Positions 52,629 through 61,628 of a stretch of DNA of 64,000 nt are shown here, in pieces. Each line of letters starts with the position of its first letter. Position 1 is the stretch's first letter. Position numbers and translations under genes: made by a program. Source of the DNA: Ferdinandcohnia salidurans (GTDB taxonomy: Bacteria > Bacillota > Bacilli > Bacillales > Bacillaceae_L); the NCBI RefSeq assembly GCF_042680725.1, contig NZ_JBHUEK010000018.1:186001-250000 (forward strand), written 5' to 3'. Under the pieces are notes generated by a model. That model ran no database searches. It worked only from the letters and a program-made list of their open reading frames with translations, and was not told the origin of the DNA.

Positions 52629-53192
52629 ATGGAATTTGTCGATCCAATTAAGGACGTAAATAAAATCAATGAAATTAAGGAAGTGCTTAAAAAGCAGTCC
52701 CAACGAGACTTATTATTTTTTGTATTTGGAATTAACACCGGATTAAAGGTTAGTGATTTACTTTCATTACGTGTTGCAGACGTATGGGATGAATCTGGAA
52801 TGAAGGATTTCCTCTATATAAATGACATAACAAGTGGGGAAGTAAAAGCTTTCTATTTAAATAATGTGATAAAAAATGAACTGACTGAGTATTTACGCTC
52901 ACAAGAATATGAAGGCAGTGATTTTTTATTTAAATCAAAGAAGGATAATTTTCCAATTTCTAGACAGCAGGCTTACCGAATTATTAATCATGCTGCTAAA
53001 GAGGTGGGGGTTTCTGGGAAGATTGGAACGCATACTCTCAGGAAAACATTTGGCTATCATGCCTACCTAAAAGGAATCGCGATTTCGATATTGATGGATA
53101 TCTATAACCATCATTCACCTTCCGAAACATTCAAATATATCGGAATCAATAATGAAGAGAAGCAATTAGTGAAAGTGGACGTAAACCTATAA
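52629..53192 (+). CDS. Tyrosine-recombinase-like protein, catalytic domain only
   Basis: A 187-residue protein matching the C-terminal catalytic domain of phage-type integrases, without the usual N-terminal DNA-binding domain. HTLRKTFGYH gives the His-x-x-Arg motif, NHHSPSETFKYIGI the second His and the Tyr nucleophile. The first catalytic Arg (TGLRxSE in relatives) is Lys in NTGLKVSD. ATG at 52629 follows AGGGGG at seven bases. No attachment-site repeats or phage genes are nearby, so this is probably a resident protein of unknown use. Confidence 0.8.
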   Translation: MEFVDPIKDVNKINEIKEVLKKQSQRDLLFFVFGINTGLKVSDLLSLRVADVWDESGMKDFLYINDITSGEVKAFYLNNVIKNELTEYLRSQEYEGSDFLFKSKKDNFPISRQQAYRIINHAAKEVGVSGKIGTHTLRKTFGYHAYLKGIAISILMDIYNHHSPSETFKYIGINNEEKQLVKVDVNL

Positions 53193-53210
53193 GTCTTATC
53201 ACAACAAAAA

Positions 53211-53232
53211 AACTCCGCTCAATAGCGGAGTG
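53211..53232. terminator. Bidirectional terminator between integrase-like and Usp genes
   Basis: ACTCCGCT and AGCGGAGT form a perfect stem with a CAAT loop. A-run and T-rich flanks suit both directions. Confidence 0.75.
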
Positions 53233-53233
53233 G

Positions 53234-53926
53234 TTATAAAAAGTCATCATCGTCGTCTAAGTTTGTGTTCATTTCTACATTTGTAAAATCGGAAACGATA
53301 TCCTCTTTCACTTGGACCTGTAATGTCTTCTGGTCTTTCATAAATTTAAAAATTCCATTATTAAAGTCTGTGCCGAATTCTTTAAAGAAGATACCTTCAA
53401 AAAGGACATCTTTTGTATGTTTAAAGATGAGGCGGTATACGTTACCCTCTTGGATTAGATATGCACGAACACCTTTGTCAAAATGGCCTTCAGTGTTTTT
53501 AAGGTAACGGGCAACAGAGATGATATGAAGATCTACAAAAGGAATTTCTCTTAACAATGAATTGATAATTGAACCTTTTGCGATTTGTTCCCAACGACTT
53601 TGTGCGGTTTGGCCAAGAATTATTTGGGTAACATTTTTCTCTCTTGCAACATCTGCGATTACTTTTGAGATGGGTCTTTTTTCATTGTCCTTGATAATAA
53701 ACGCATCCGCACTATGTTGGTCAGCTAACTCTTTCCATCTTTCTATGTAGCTAACCTTTTCTGGGTCGAGATCATCGAAAGGCTTTGGATCAACAGTTAA
53801 GATATAAAGTGGACAATCTAGCATATTTGCAATCTTGCAACCACGTTGGATGAGACGTTCACCATTTGGGCCATAATATACACAGACAAGGATACTCTCG
53901 TCCATTCGCTCTTTTATCAATTTCAT
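53234..53926 (-). CDS. Stand-alone KdpD-like universal stress protein
   Basis: A 230-residue cytosolic protein. Residues 8-140 form a Usp domain most like the one inside the K+ sensor KdpD: ILVCVYYGPNGERLIQRGCKIA and GQTAQSRWEQIAKGSIINSLLRE, the nucleotide-binding part. The remaining 90 residues are unrecognised and end in an acidic DDDDD tail. ATG at 53926 follows GAGGTGA; an in-frame GTG at 53935 is inside that site. It is divergent from the mrp operon, so a role in K+/Na+ or c-di-AMP-type homeostasis is conceivable but unproven. Confidence 0.78.
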   Translation of the reverse strand: MKLIKERMDESILVCVYYGPNGERLIQRGCKIANMLDCPLYILTVDPKPFDDLDPEKVSYIERWKELADQHSADAFIIKDNEKRPISKVIADVAREKNVTQIILGQTAQSRWEQIAKGSIINSLLREIPFVDLHIISVARYLKNTEGHFDKGVRAYLIQEGNVYRLIFKHTKDVLFEGIFFKEFGTDFNNGIFKFMKDQKTLQVQVKEDIVSDFTNVEMNTNLDDDDDFL

Positions 53927-53935
53927 TTTACTCAC

Positions 53936-54270
53936 CTCGAAGTTGATGTGAAATCATTGGCCTAGCCAACTTCCGTTTCATAAATAACAAGTAAATAAGG
54001 AACTACTAAAGGATAAACCCTTTATTTAGCTGGGCTTACATTTATCACACCACCTATTAAAATTCACTTAGCTAGTTGAATCCGATTTTTGAGCAAATTG
54101 AGGCAACGGCTAAGCTATATTCCAGTAGGAATTTAAACAGCTACTGATTACAAAAGTTATTAAAAAATGTTCTTTAATTTATAAACTATGTATGACTATA
54201 TCGCATGCTACAAAATGAGTCAATCCATTCAGCCATTTTGTAAAAATCATCCACTAAGGAGGCGATTCCA
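53936..54270. other. Divergent regulatory gap ahead of mrpA
   Basis: 335 bases between the Usp gene and mrpA. No clear riboswitch, terminator or repeat was recognised. The mrpA ribosome binding site (AAGGAGGCG) is at the right end. A long mRNA leader for mrp is possible. Confidence 0.4.
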
Positions 54271-56685
54271 ATGTATTGGTTCCATTTTTTAATCATGCTA
54301 CCATTTATTTTCGCCGTGTTTGTTCCTATATTATATAAGAAGTTTTGTCCTCGCATTCATACGGGCTGGTTCGTGTTCTTGGTGCCACTCCTGATTTTTG
54401 TTTATTTTATTACATTTATTCCCGATATTGCCAATGGGAATACCATTATTACAAGCCTTCCTTGGATACCTTCCTATGATATTAATTTTACTACCTATAT
54501 CGATGGATTAGGGTTAATGTTTGGATTACTAATTACGGGTATTGGTGCATTGGTTATTTTATATTCCATTTTTTACTTATCAAAAGAACGTGAAGCACTT
54601 CATAACTTTTACGTGTATTTACTGATGTTCATGGGAGCCATGCTTGGCTTAGTATTTTCTGATAATATTTTTGTTTTGTATGTCTTTTGGGAACTAACAA
54701 GTGTATCTTCTTTCCTATTAATTGCGTACTGGTATGAACGTGAGAAGTCACGCTATGGTGCACAAAAATCTATGCTAATTACGATTTTTGGTGGATTAGC
54801 GATGCTTGCGGGTCTTGTTATGATTTCAAGTAGCTCGGGAACCTATAGCATTCGTGAAATGTTGTTGAATACTGATGCGATAACATCGAGCGCCTTATTC
54901 GTACCAGCGATGGTATTAATTTTACTAGGTGCGTTTACAAAATCCGCTCAATTTCCGTTTAGTATTTGGCTCCCAGATGCAATGGAAGCTCCGACCCCCA
55001 TTAGTGCCTATTTACATTCAGCCACAATGGTTAAAGCAGGTATCTATTTAGTTGCACGATTAACTCCTGTTTTTGGTGGCTCATCTGTATGGTTTTGGCT
55101 TGTTACGGGTGTTGGTTTAATTACATTGCTGTATGGATCTGTTAATGCGGTACGACAGACAGATTTAAAAGCATTATTGGCATACTCAACGATTAGTCAA
55201 TTAGGCTTGATCATGAGTCTTCTTGGTCTCGGGTCGGCTGCGATGTATTTCGGTTTGGGGGATGAAACAGCTATTTACGGCACAGCCGTCTTTGCAGCTC
55301 TGTTTCATTTGCTGAATCACTCGACTTTTAAAGGGAGTCTTTTTATGGTAGTCGGGATTATCGACCATGAAACGGGGACTCGTGATATTCGAAGGTTGGG
55401 TGGTCTTATACATCTCATGCCTATTTCCTTTACGCTAATGGTGATAGGTGCCTTTTCAATGGCTGGACTGCCGCCTTTTAATGGATTCTTAAGTAAGGAA
55501 ATGTTTTTTGCAGCGGTTAATAATGCGGCAAAAATGGACTTTTTTAACATGGGAACAATTGGAGTATTCATTCCTATTATCGCCTGGATCGCCAGTGTTT
55601 TTACATTTATCTACTGTATGATTCTTGTATTTAAAACATTTAGAGGGAAATATAAGCTCGACAATGACCGAGTTGTTCATGAAGCGCCACTTGGAATGTT
55701 ACTATCACCGATTATTTTAGGGTCACTTGTGATTCTCGGTTTCTTTTTCCCAAATCTGATTTCACAGTATTTATTAAAGCCGTCGTTAACTTCTGTATTG
55801 CCGATGCTTGCTGAGGCAGATGTGGTGAAGTTAAAAATAACTGCGTGGCACGGTTGGAATCAGGAACTTTGGATGACAATCGGGGTAGTTGTTCTTGGAA
55901 CTATTCTTTATCTCAATATAAGAAAATGGTACCGGGTTTACAAGTTCTACCCACAGTCATTAACAATCAACCATATATATAATCTTGCTTTAAATAAATT
56001 GGAACAGATATATGGTTCAATTACAAACTTTTATATGACAGGTTTTATTCGAGATTATCTAGTTTATATCTTTGGCTTCATGATCATCGTTGTCGGGGGA
56101 TCAATCTGGTTATTCGATGGGATTTCCTTTGATTCATCAAATGATAACCCGGCTACACTATTTGAAATCGCGATTATGATTGTTTCGGTCGTTTCAGCTG
56201 TCACCGTTCTATTTTCAAAATCGAGAATTACATCGATTGTTGCAGTGGGAGCACTAGGATACTTAGTGGCATTTTTCTTTGTCTTATTCCGCGCACCAGA
56301 TCTAGCTTTGACTCAACTGGTTGTGGAAACCGTCACAACCGCTCTTTTCCTATTATGTTTCTATCACTTACCGCAATTGCGAAAAGAAATTAGTCGAGTC
56401 CCGTTCAAGGTAACGAATGCGGTCATAGCTATTGGGTCAGGGGTAGTCGTAACAATAGTGGCATTATCTGTGAACGGAAATCGTTTATTTGATTCGATTT
56501 CAAGCTACTATGAAAATGCCTATGAACTTGCAGGAGCCAAAAATATCGTCAATGCAATTCTTGTTGATTTCCGTGGGATTGATACAATGCTCGAGATTCT
56601 GGTGTTAACCATAGCAGGTTTAGGAGTTTATTCATTAATAAAGCTACGTTTAGCAAAGGAGGGTTCAGATGAAAGAGCCGAATGA
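54271..56685 (+). CDS. mrpA: Mrp Na+/H+ antiporter subunit A
   Basis: An 804-residue, about 21-helix protein related to NuoL (complex I) fused to an MrpB-like tail. DNIFVLYVFWELTSVSSFLLI has the key Glu of the proton path; PFSIWLPDAMEAPTPISAYLHSATMVKAGIYL is the signature Lys/His segment. It is the largest part of the seven-subunit complex that expels Na+ in exchange for H+ and supports alkali and salt tolerance. AAGGAGG lies ahead of the ATG. Its 3' end overlaps mrpB by 17 bases. Confidence 0.97.
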   Translation: MYWFHFLIMLPFIFAVFVPILYKKFCPRIHTGWFVFLVPLLIFVYFITFIPDIANGNTIITSLPWIPSYDINFTTYIDGLGLMFGLLITGIGALVILYSIFYLSKEREALHNFYVYLLMFMGAMLGLVFSDNIFVLYVFWELTSVSSFLLIAYWYEREKSRYGAQKSMLITIFGGLAMLAGLVMISSSSGTYSIREMLLNTDAITSSALFVPAMVLILLGAFTKSAQFPFSIWLPDAMEAPTPISAYLHSATMVKAGIYLVARLTPVFGGSSVWFWLVTGVGLITLLYGSVNAVRQTDLKALLAYSTISQLGLIMSLLGLGSAAMYFGLGDETAIYGTAVFAALFHLLNHSTFKGSLFMVVGIIDHETGTRDIRRLGGLIHLMPISFTLMVIGAFSMAGLPPFNGFLSKEMFFAAVNNAAKMDFFNMGTIGVFIPIIAWIASVFTFIYCMILVFKTFRGKYKLDNDRVVHEAPLGMLLSPIILGSLVILGFFFPNLISQYLLKPSLTSVLPMLAEADVVKLKITAWHGWNQELWMTIGVVVLGTILYLNIRKWYRVYKFYPQSLTINHIYNLALNKLEQIYGSITNFYMTGFIRDYLVYIFGFMIIVVGGSIWLFDGISFDSSNDNPATLFEIAIMIVSVVSAVTVLFSKSRITSIVAVGALGYLVAFFFVLFRAPDLALTQLVVETVTTALFLLCFYHLPQLRKEISRVPFKVTNAVIAIGSGVVVTIVALSVNGNRLFDSISSYYENAYELAGAKNIVNAILVDFRGIDTMLEILVLTIAGLGVYSLIKLRLAKEGSDERAE

Positions 56686-57094
56686 TGTCATTATAAGAAG
56701 TATCACTAAGATTGCGGTTATTATTATTTTTACATTTGCAATCAACTTGTTTATTTCTGGTCATCACCATCCGGGCGGTGGTTTCATAGGAGGCTTGACC
56801 TTTTCAGCCGGCTTGGTCCTTCTGTTCCTGACCTTTGATATAGAAACGGTTCGTAAAAACTTGCCCCTCGATTTTAAAGTGGTTGCTGCGGTGGGTGTGT
56901 TAATTGCAGTCGGCACAGGGGTTGGTAGCATGCTATTTGATGAGCCGTTTTTAACCCAAACATTTGGATATATTGAGCTCCCTGTTTTCGGAGAAACGGA
57001 GCTTGCTTCAGCGGTTTTGTTTGATGTAGGTGTCGCCTTGGCGGTCATTGGAACATCACTCACAATTATTATGAGTATAGGTGATGATCGATAA
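56669..57094 (+). CDS. mrpB: Mrp Na+/H+ antiporter subunit B
   Basis: A 141-residue four-helix protein with the family segment FISGHHHPGGGFIGGLTFSAGLVLLFLTFD. It overlaps mrpA by 17 bases and ends one base into mrpC, so its translation is coupled to both. AAAGGAGGG for this ATG lies inside mrpA. Confidence 0.95.
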   Translation: MKEPNDVIIRSITKIAVIIIFTFAINLFISGHHHPGGGFIGGLTFSAGLVLLFLTFDIETVRKNLPLDFKVVAAVGVLIAVGTGVGSMLFDEPFLTQTFGYIELPVFGETELASAVLFDVGVALAVIGTSLTIIMSIGDDR

Positions 57095-57432
57095 TGGAAA
57101 CATTAATGTCTATTCTTGTCGGGATTTTATTTGCAATCGGAGTTTATCTCATCTTAACGAAAACTTTATTACGAATCATATTAGGAACATCTATAATCGG
57201 CCATAGTGTGAACTTACTTATTATTACAATGGGGGGCCTCGAAAAGGGTGGACCTCCGTTGCTGGGAATAAAGGGATTATCCTATGTAGATTCATTACCA
57301 CAGGCTCTTCTTTTAACCGCAATCGTCATCAACTTTGCGACAACAGCATTATTTTTAGTGCTAAGTTACCGTGCATATAAAGTTTTAGGCACGGACGATA
57401 CTAGAAGCTTGAGAGGTAAAAACGATGGGTAA
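57094..57432 (+). CDS. mrpC: Mrp Na+/H+ antiporter subunit C
   Basis: A 112-residue NuoK-like three-helix subunit: GTSIIGHSVNLLIITMGG and DSLPQALLLTAIVINFATTALFL. It starts at the last base of mrpB (TAATG) and overlaps mrpD by eight bases. Confidence 0.95.
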   Translation: METLMSILVGILFAIGVYLILTKTLLRIILGTSIIGHSVNLLIITMGGLEKGGPPLLGIKGLSYVDSLPQALLLTAIVINFATTALFLVLSYRAYKVLGTDDTRSLRGKNDG

Positions 57433-58915
57433 TTTAGTCATTTTCCCAATAATCATCCCTATTATTATTGGGATGATCATGGTTATTTTTAGAAAAAATA
57501 TCGTGCTGCAGAGGGCGCTCAGTCTTGTTGCAGTCGTAAGTATATTTGTGGTTTCTTTGATGCTGATGCAACAAATAAAAATAGATGGAATTCAGGTTCT
57601 CCAGTTAGGTGGATGGGAAGCACCATTTGGTGTAAGTATGGTTGCCGACATGCTGGCTGTAATCTTGGTGATGGTCACTAGCATAGTGGCATTCTGTTGC
57701 CTCATTTATGCCTTTTACACAATTGGAAAGGACCGAGAACTGTTTTATTTTTATCCGCTCTTTTTATTTTTAATTACAGGGGTTAATGGTTCCTTCCTTA
57801 CAGGGGATATTTTTAACTTATTCGTATGTTTTGAAGTCATGCTTGTTTCATCCTATGTCTTGATTTCCTTGGGTGGCACGAAAATACAGCTTAGGGAATC
57901 TATCAAATATATATTAGTTAACCTGATTTCTTCCTTCTTATTTTTAGTGGCAGTTGCCTACTTATATGCGATGACAGGTACATTGAATATGGCACATCTT
58001 TCAGTTCGCATTGCCGAGGTCGGCCAAGACGGTGTTATGACGACAGTCGCGATTTTATTTTTGATTGTGTTTAGTTTAAAGGCCGGCCTGTTTCTATTCT
58101 TTTGGTTACCGGGTTCATACAGTGCACCACCGACAGCAATTGCTGCTATTTTTGCAGCACTGTTAACAAAGGTTGGAATTTATTCGATTATGAGAGTATT
58201 CACGCTTGTGTTTTACCATGAGCCAGAGGTGACACATCTATTAATCGGTATTTTAGCAGCTATTACGATGTTGCTTGGAGCCTTTGGGGCGGTGGCCTAT
58301 TGGGATATTCAAAGGATCATAACGTACAATGTGGTCGTGGGAGTTGGCTTTATTTTAGCAGGGGTTGCATCGTTAACTGCTGAAGGGATTACAGGATCTA
58401 TTTATTACTTAATCCACGATATGATTGTAAAGGCACTTATCTTTCTTTTAGGCGGAACAATTATTTATCTGACAGGAACTAGTAATTTAAGAGAATTCAG
58501 TGGACTAATGCGACTACAGCCAAAATTCGGTTGGATGTTCTTCATTGCAGCTTTGTCACTTGGAGGATTACCACCCCTTAGTGGATTCTTAGGAAAAATA
58601 TTTATTACAGAAGGTACCTTCGCAACAGGCTATTACTGGCTTGGTGGAATTGGCTTACTCACGAGTTTAATGGTTCTTTACTCAGTTATGAAAATTTTTA
58701 TGAACGGATTTTGGGGTTATACTGACGTTCCAGAAGAAAGCGAAACAAAATCTTTAAAAGGATTGTTATTACCGATGGGCATTCTTACAGGCTTGACGAT
58801 TGCGCTTGGATTAGGGACGCAAGGGATTAGTGAGTATGTTGATCTTGCGGTTGAAGTGATTATGAATCCAACTATCTATATTGAGGCGGTTTTGGGTAGT
58901 GCCTTTATAGAATAA
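57425..58915 (+). CDS. mrpD: Mrp Na+/H+ antiporter subunit D
   Basis: A 496-residue, 14-helix NuoN/NuoM-like subunit. GDIFNLFVCFEVMLVSSYVLI holds the conserved Glu, LFLFFWLPGSYSAPPTAIAAIFAALLTKVGIYS the signature region, and LGGLPPLSGFLGKIF a late conserved loop. MrpA and MrpD together form the antiport path. 74 bases separate it from mrpE, the only real gap in the operon. Confidence 0.96.
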   Translation: MGNLVIFPIIIPIIIGMIMVIFRKNIVLQRALSLVAVVSIFVVSLMLMQQIKIDGIQVLQLGGWEAPFGVSMVADMLAVILVMVTSIVAFCCLIYAFYTIGKDRELFYFYPLFLFLITGVNGSFLTGDIFNLFVCFEVMLVSSYVLISLGGTKIQLRESIKYILVNLISSFLFLVAVAYLYAMTGTLNMAHLSVRIAEVGQDGVMTTVAILFLIVFSLKAGLFLFFWLPGSYSAPPTAIAAIFAALLTKVGIYSIMRVFTLVFYHEPEVTHLLIGILAAITMLLGAFGAVAYWDIQRIITYNVVVGVGFILAGVASLTAEGITGSIYYLIHDMIVKALIFLLGGTIIYLTGTSNLREFSGLMRLQPKFGWMFFIAALSLGGLPPLSGFLGKIFITEGTFATGYYWLGGIGLLTSLMVLYSVMKIFMNGFWGYTDVPEESETKSLKGLLLPMGILTGLTIALGLGTQGISEYVDLAVEVIMNPTIYIEAVLGSAFIE

Positions 58916-58989
58916 GTTTTTTTGAGCGTAAATAGACTTGTTTTGAAAAATCCCATGGTTATTCTTTATCTAAGAAAGGGGTGGTATCA

Positions 58990-59466
58990 ATGCCCATGCA
59001 GGTTCTAATCAATTTATTAATCGGTTTTATTTGGATGTTTCTTCAAGATAGTTGGTCCGTGTTAACCTTTTTTAGTGGTTATTTATTTGGTCTAATCGTG
59101 CTATTTATACTACGGAGGTATTTTCCTCATCAATTCTATGTCGTGACCTTGCTTGCGATTTTACGATTATTTTTTATATTCATCCAAGAATTATTTACGT
59201 CAAGTGTGTTAGTTGTAAAGCAGGTTATGCGTCCAAAAATCAATATCACACCGGGCATTTTTACCTTAGAGACGGAACTTGAAGGGGACTTGGAAATAAC
59301 CTTGCTTGCGATGTTATTGACGTTAACCCCAGGTTCGGTAGTTGTTGAAGTATCACATGACGAAAAAAAGTTTTATATCCATGCGATGGATATCCCAGAA
59401 TCAAGTGATGCAGTTATACGTTCAACGGAAAAATTTGAAGCGGCGATAAAGAGGGTGACGCGGTAA
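58990..59466 (+). CDS. mrpE: Mrp Na+/H+ antiporter subunit E
   Basis: A 158-residue subunit with two or three N-terminal helices (NLLIGFIWMFLQDSWS, YLFGLIVLFILRRYF) and a cytosolic C-terminal domain (MLLTLTPGSVVVEVS, FYIHAMDI). ATG at 58990 follows AAAGGGGTGG; the in-frame GTG at 58981 is part of that site. Its stop overlaps the mrpF start. Confidence 0.94.
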   Translation: MPMQVLINLLIGFIWMFLQDSWSVLTFFSGYLFGLIVLFILRRYFPHQFYVVTLLAILRLFFIFIQELFTSSVLVVKQVMRPKINITPGIFTLETELEGDLEITLLAMLLTLTPGSVVVEVSHDEKKFYIHAMDIPESSDAVIRSTEKFEAAIKRVTR

Positions 59467-59753
59467 TGATTAGGATCATTTTAATAATATCATTGGTTTT
59501 TTTAACATTCGCTATCTTTGCGACGATTTATCGGTTAGTAAAAGGCCCCTCCTCCTCTGATAGAGTCCAAGCGCTTGATGTTTTAGGGATTAATATCATT
59601 TCAGGAGTTGCCATTTTTTCTGTGATTCTAAGAAATACTGGTTTTTTTGAAGTGATTTTATTAATTGGGATTCTTTCCTTCATCGGAACGATATCCTTCG
59701 CGAGATTCATTGAAAGAGGTGTTGTCATTGAGCGGCGTAAGCAATCCGATTGA
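59466..59753 (+). CDS. mrpF: Mrp Na+/H+ antiporter subunit F
   Basis: A 95-residue three-helix subunit with the family motif RLVKGPSSSDRVQALDVLGINII. It begins on the last base of mrpE (TAATG) and overlaps mrpG by 26 bases. Confidence 0.95.
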   Translation: MIRIILIISLVFLTFAIFATIYRLVKGPSSSDRVQALDVLGINIISGVAIFSVILRNTGFFEVILLIGILSFIGTISFARFIERGVVIERRKQSD

Positions 59754-60105
59754 GGTTATAGAAATCCTTGCAGTTTTATCAATTTTAGTGGGAACGATCT
59801 TTAGTTTCTTAAGTGCAGTTGGTTTAATTCGACTACCTGATTTATATTCCCGTGCACATGCAGCATCAAAAAGCTCAACGATGGGGGTATTGTTTATCCT
59901 TGTCGGAACGTTCCTATTCTTTATCATGGAAGGTACTTTTAGCATTCGCTTATTTCTAGGAATCTTTTTCGTATTCCTTACCGCTCCAGTCGCAGCCCAC
60001 GTCATTGTGCGTTCTGCTTATCGCTCTAAAGTTCCTCTTGCAGAACAAAGTGTCCAAGATGATTTGAAGGGCGTGATTGAGATTGAAGGGGAGAGGGAGC
60101 AGTGA
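59728..60105 (+). CDS. mrpG: Mrp Na+/H+ antiporter subunit G
   Basis: A 125-residue three-helix subunit with GLIRLPDLYSRAHAASKSSTMG, the family signature. TTG at 59728 has GAAAGAGGTG six bases upstream, inside mrpF; the longer frame from 59665 has no site and adds non-homologous residues. It ends the operon. Confidence 0.94.
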   Translation: MSGVSNPIEVIEILAVLSILVGTIFSFLSAVGLIRLPDLYSRAHAASKSSTMGVLFILVGTFLFFIMEGTFSIRLFLGIFFVFLTAPVAAHVIVRSAYRSKVPLAEQSVQDDLKGVIEIEGEREQ

Positions 60106-60117
60106 AGGCTTCAACAT

Positions 60118-60160
60118 AAAAATGCCTAGCCCATTATGGGGTTAGGCATTTTTTGTCTTT
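60118..60160. terminator. Terminator of the mrp operon
   Basis: AATGCCTAGCCC pairs with GGGGTTAGGCATT around a short loop, followed by TTTTTGTCTTT. It may also serve the convergent minus-strand locus. Confidence 0.85.
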
Positions 60161-60186
60161 AACATAACCAATGAAGGTTTGCTAGA

Positions 60187-60393
60187 TTACACATTAGAAT
60201 TTCTTGCATTATTCTGGTGCTTAATAATAACCTGATAAGCATCATTCGCACTTTGTTGGGCTTTTTCAGCATCTTCTTTTGAGATTTCAATAGTTGTCAT
60301 CTGAACAGCAATTTCACCTTGGTCAAATGTCAGGAAGTACTGACCATTATTTTCGTGAATATCAATTCCATAATCTGAGAATATTTTTTTCAC
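60187..60393 (-). CDS. Small protein, candidate immunity protein of the adjacent effector
   Basis: A 68-residue acidic soluble protein (MKKIFSDYGIDIHENN, then YFLTFDQGEIAVQMTTIEISKED). There is no signal peptide or known motif. It starts with GTG at 60393 after GGAGTGAGG and lies 15 bases downstream of the effector stop, the usual place for an immunity gene. The assignment is by position only. Confidence 0.6.
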   Translation of the reverse strand: MKKIFSDYGIDIHENNGQYFLTFDQGEIAVQMTTIEISKEDAEKAQQSANDAYQVIIKHQNNARNSNV

Positions 60394-60408
60394 TTTTTCC
60401 TCACTCCT

Positions 60409-61605
60409 TTAATCTAAAAATAAATCAGTTACTACTAATTTATCAAGTGGTACTTGATCGATGGTAGCCTCAGGTATTCCTCCACCGGTATAGCCACCAG
60501 GAATCCACTGTTCATTCGCACCTAATTCATTACCATCTGGCATTCTTAGTCCTGTTGGATGAGATATGTCGATTCGAACTGGCGTTTCGCCAAGTGTGCC
60601 TGGTTCTAAACTTAATAATTCCTCTAACTTTGTTACATTTCCATTTGATTGGGAGATTAATTCGTCAGCAACAGACTTAGGCATCACGAACGTTCCTCCA
60701 GGTGGTCCTAATGGTCGTGTTGGTGCTGCCCAAGCGATTTTGGTAACACCATCATCAAATTTGGCTAAATGATTTACGATATACTCTTGTGGTAAATAGG
60801 TCGAAGGGTCAGGACGATTTCCTTTATTAGATTGTAATATTTCATCTACAATTCTTGGTTCAATCGTAAATTCCACGTCAGTTGGGTCTATTGTATTAGG
60901 TTTATTACTAGTTCCTGAATTATCAACGATCCGAACCCCACCAACCTCATCAACAATATTTGCACCTCTTGATAATTTTATCGCTTTATCAATACCTTTT
61001 GTACCAACAATTGCCAAAGCGACTTCTCCAAAAGCGCGTCCAAACCAATTCCCTCGACTTTCAGCATCCCCGTTAACAACATCTTCGTTCCATGATGTTT
61101 TAATTGCATCCCATATCGCTTTTCCGGTTTCAACTGGGTGCTGAATAACATGTACTAATCCTTTAATCGTTTCGATTGGATGTGTAATTACATGCCAGAT
61201 TCCTTCCACAGTGGATACGACGGCGTCCCATAATCCAGTTGCAAATCCTTTTATAGATCGGCCTGCCACACCGAGGATATCTCCTACCGACTCCCAAAAT
61301 GACTTACTAGGAGGCTCGGTTAATTTTTGTGACTGGGAGTTTACTTGTTTATCAGCTTGTTCATATTGAGCTACACTATTATCCACAAAGTTATGCAGTT
61401 GGTTAAGACGTTTTTCTATCTCATGGATTGAAGAAGTCATACTGCTTAAATTTGCACCAATACCTTGCCTACTAGTAATTTGACTGTCAATCGCATGGCG
61501 CAAGCTAGAGATTCGACTCTGTGTATCTGTCAAATCGGAAGTGATTCCTTTTAACCGACTGTTAGAGGAGCGGACACTATTCACTTTTATGTCTATTTGA
61601 GCCAT
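60409..61605 (-). CDS. Type VII secretion-type polymorphic toxin
   Basis: A 398-residue protein. Residues 1-95 are a helical secretion-type domain with WXG/LXG-like character (SSMTSSIHEIEKRLNQLHNF). Residues 105-215 are a pre-toxin region with short amphipathic repeats (IWHVITHPIETIKGLV, IQHPVETGKAIWDAI). Residues 265-398 form a distinct C-terminal domain: EYIVNHLAKFDDGVTKIAW, GPPGGTFVMPKSVADEL, ANEQWIPGGYTGGGIPEA. That last domain was not recognised; it is the presumed toxic activity. AAAGGAG precedes the ATG. An SseB-like gene lies upstream and a small immunity candidate downstream. Confidence 0.75.
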   Translation of the reverse strand: MAQIDIKVNSVRSSNSRLKGITSDLTDTQSRISSLRHAIDSQITSRQGIGANLSSMTSSIHEIEKRLNQLHNFVDNSVAQYEQADKQVNSQSQKLTEPPSKSFWESVGDILGVAGRSIKGFATGLWDAVVSTVEGIWHVITHPIETIKGLVHVIQHPVETGKAIWDAIKTSWNEDVVNGDAESRGNWFGRAFGEVALAIVGTKGIDKAIKLSRGANIVDEVGGVRIVDNSGTSNKPNTIDPTDVEFTIEPRIVDEILQSNKGNRPDPSTYLPQEYIVNHLAKFDDGVTKIAWAAPTRPLGPPGGTFVMPKSVADELISQSNGNVTKLEELLSLEPGTLGETPVRIDISHPTGLRMPDGNELGANEQWIPGGYTGGGIPEATIDQVPLDKLVVTDLFLD

Positions 61606-61628
61606 TTCGTTAGCTCCTTTCGTGAATC

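Noticed and set aside
52629..53192. Prophage or integrative element
   Set aside because: No phage genes, direct repeats, tRNA or composition change flank the integrase-like gene.
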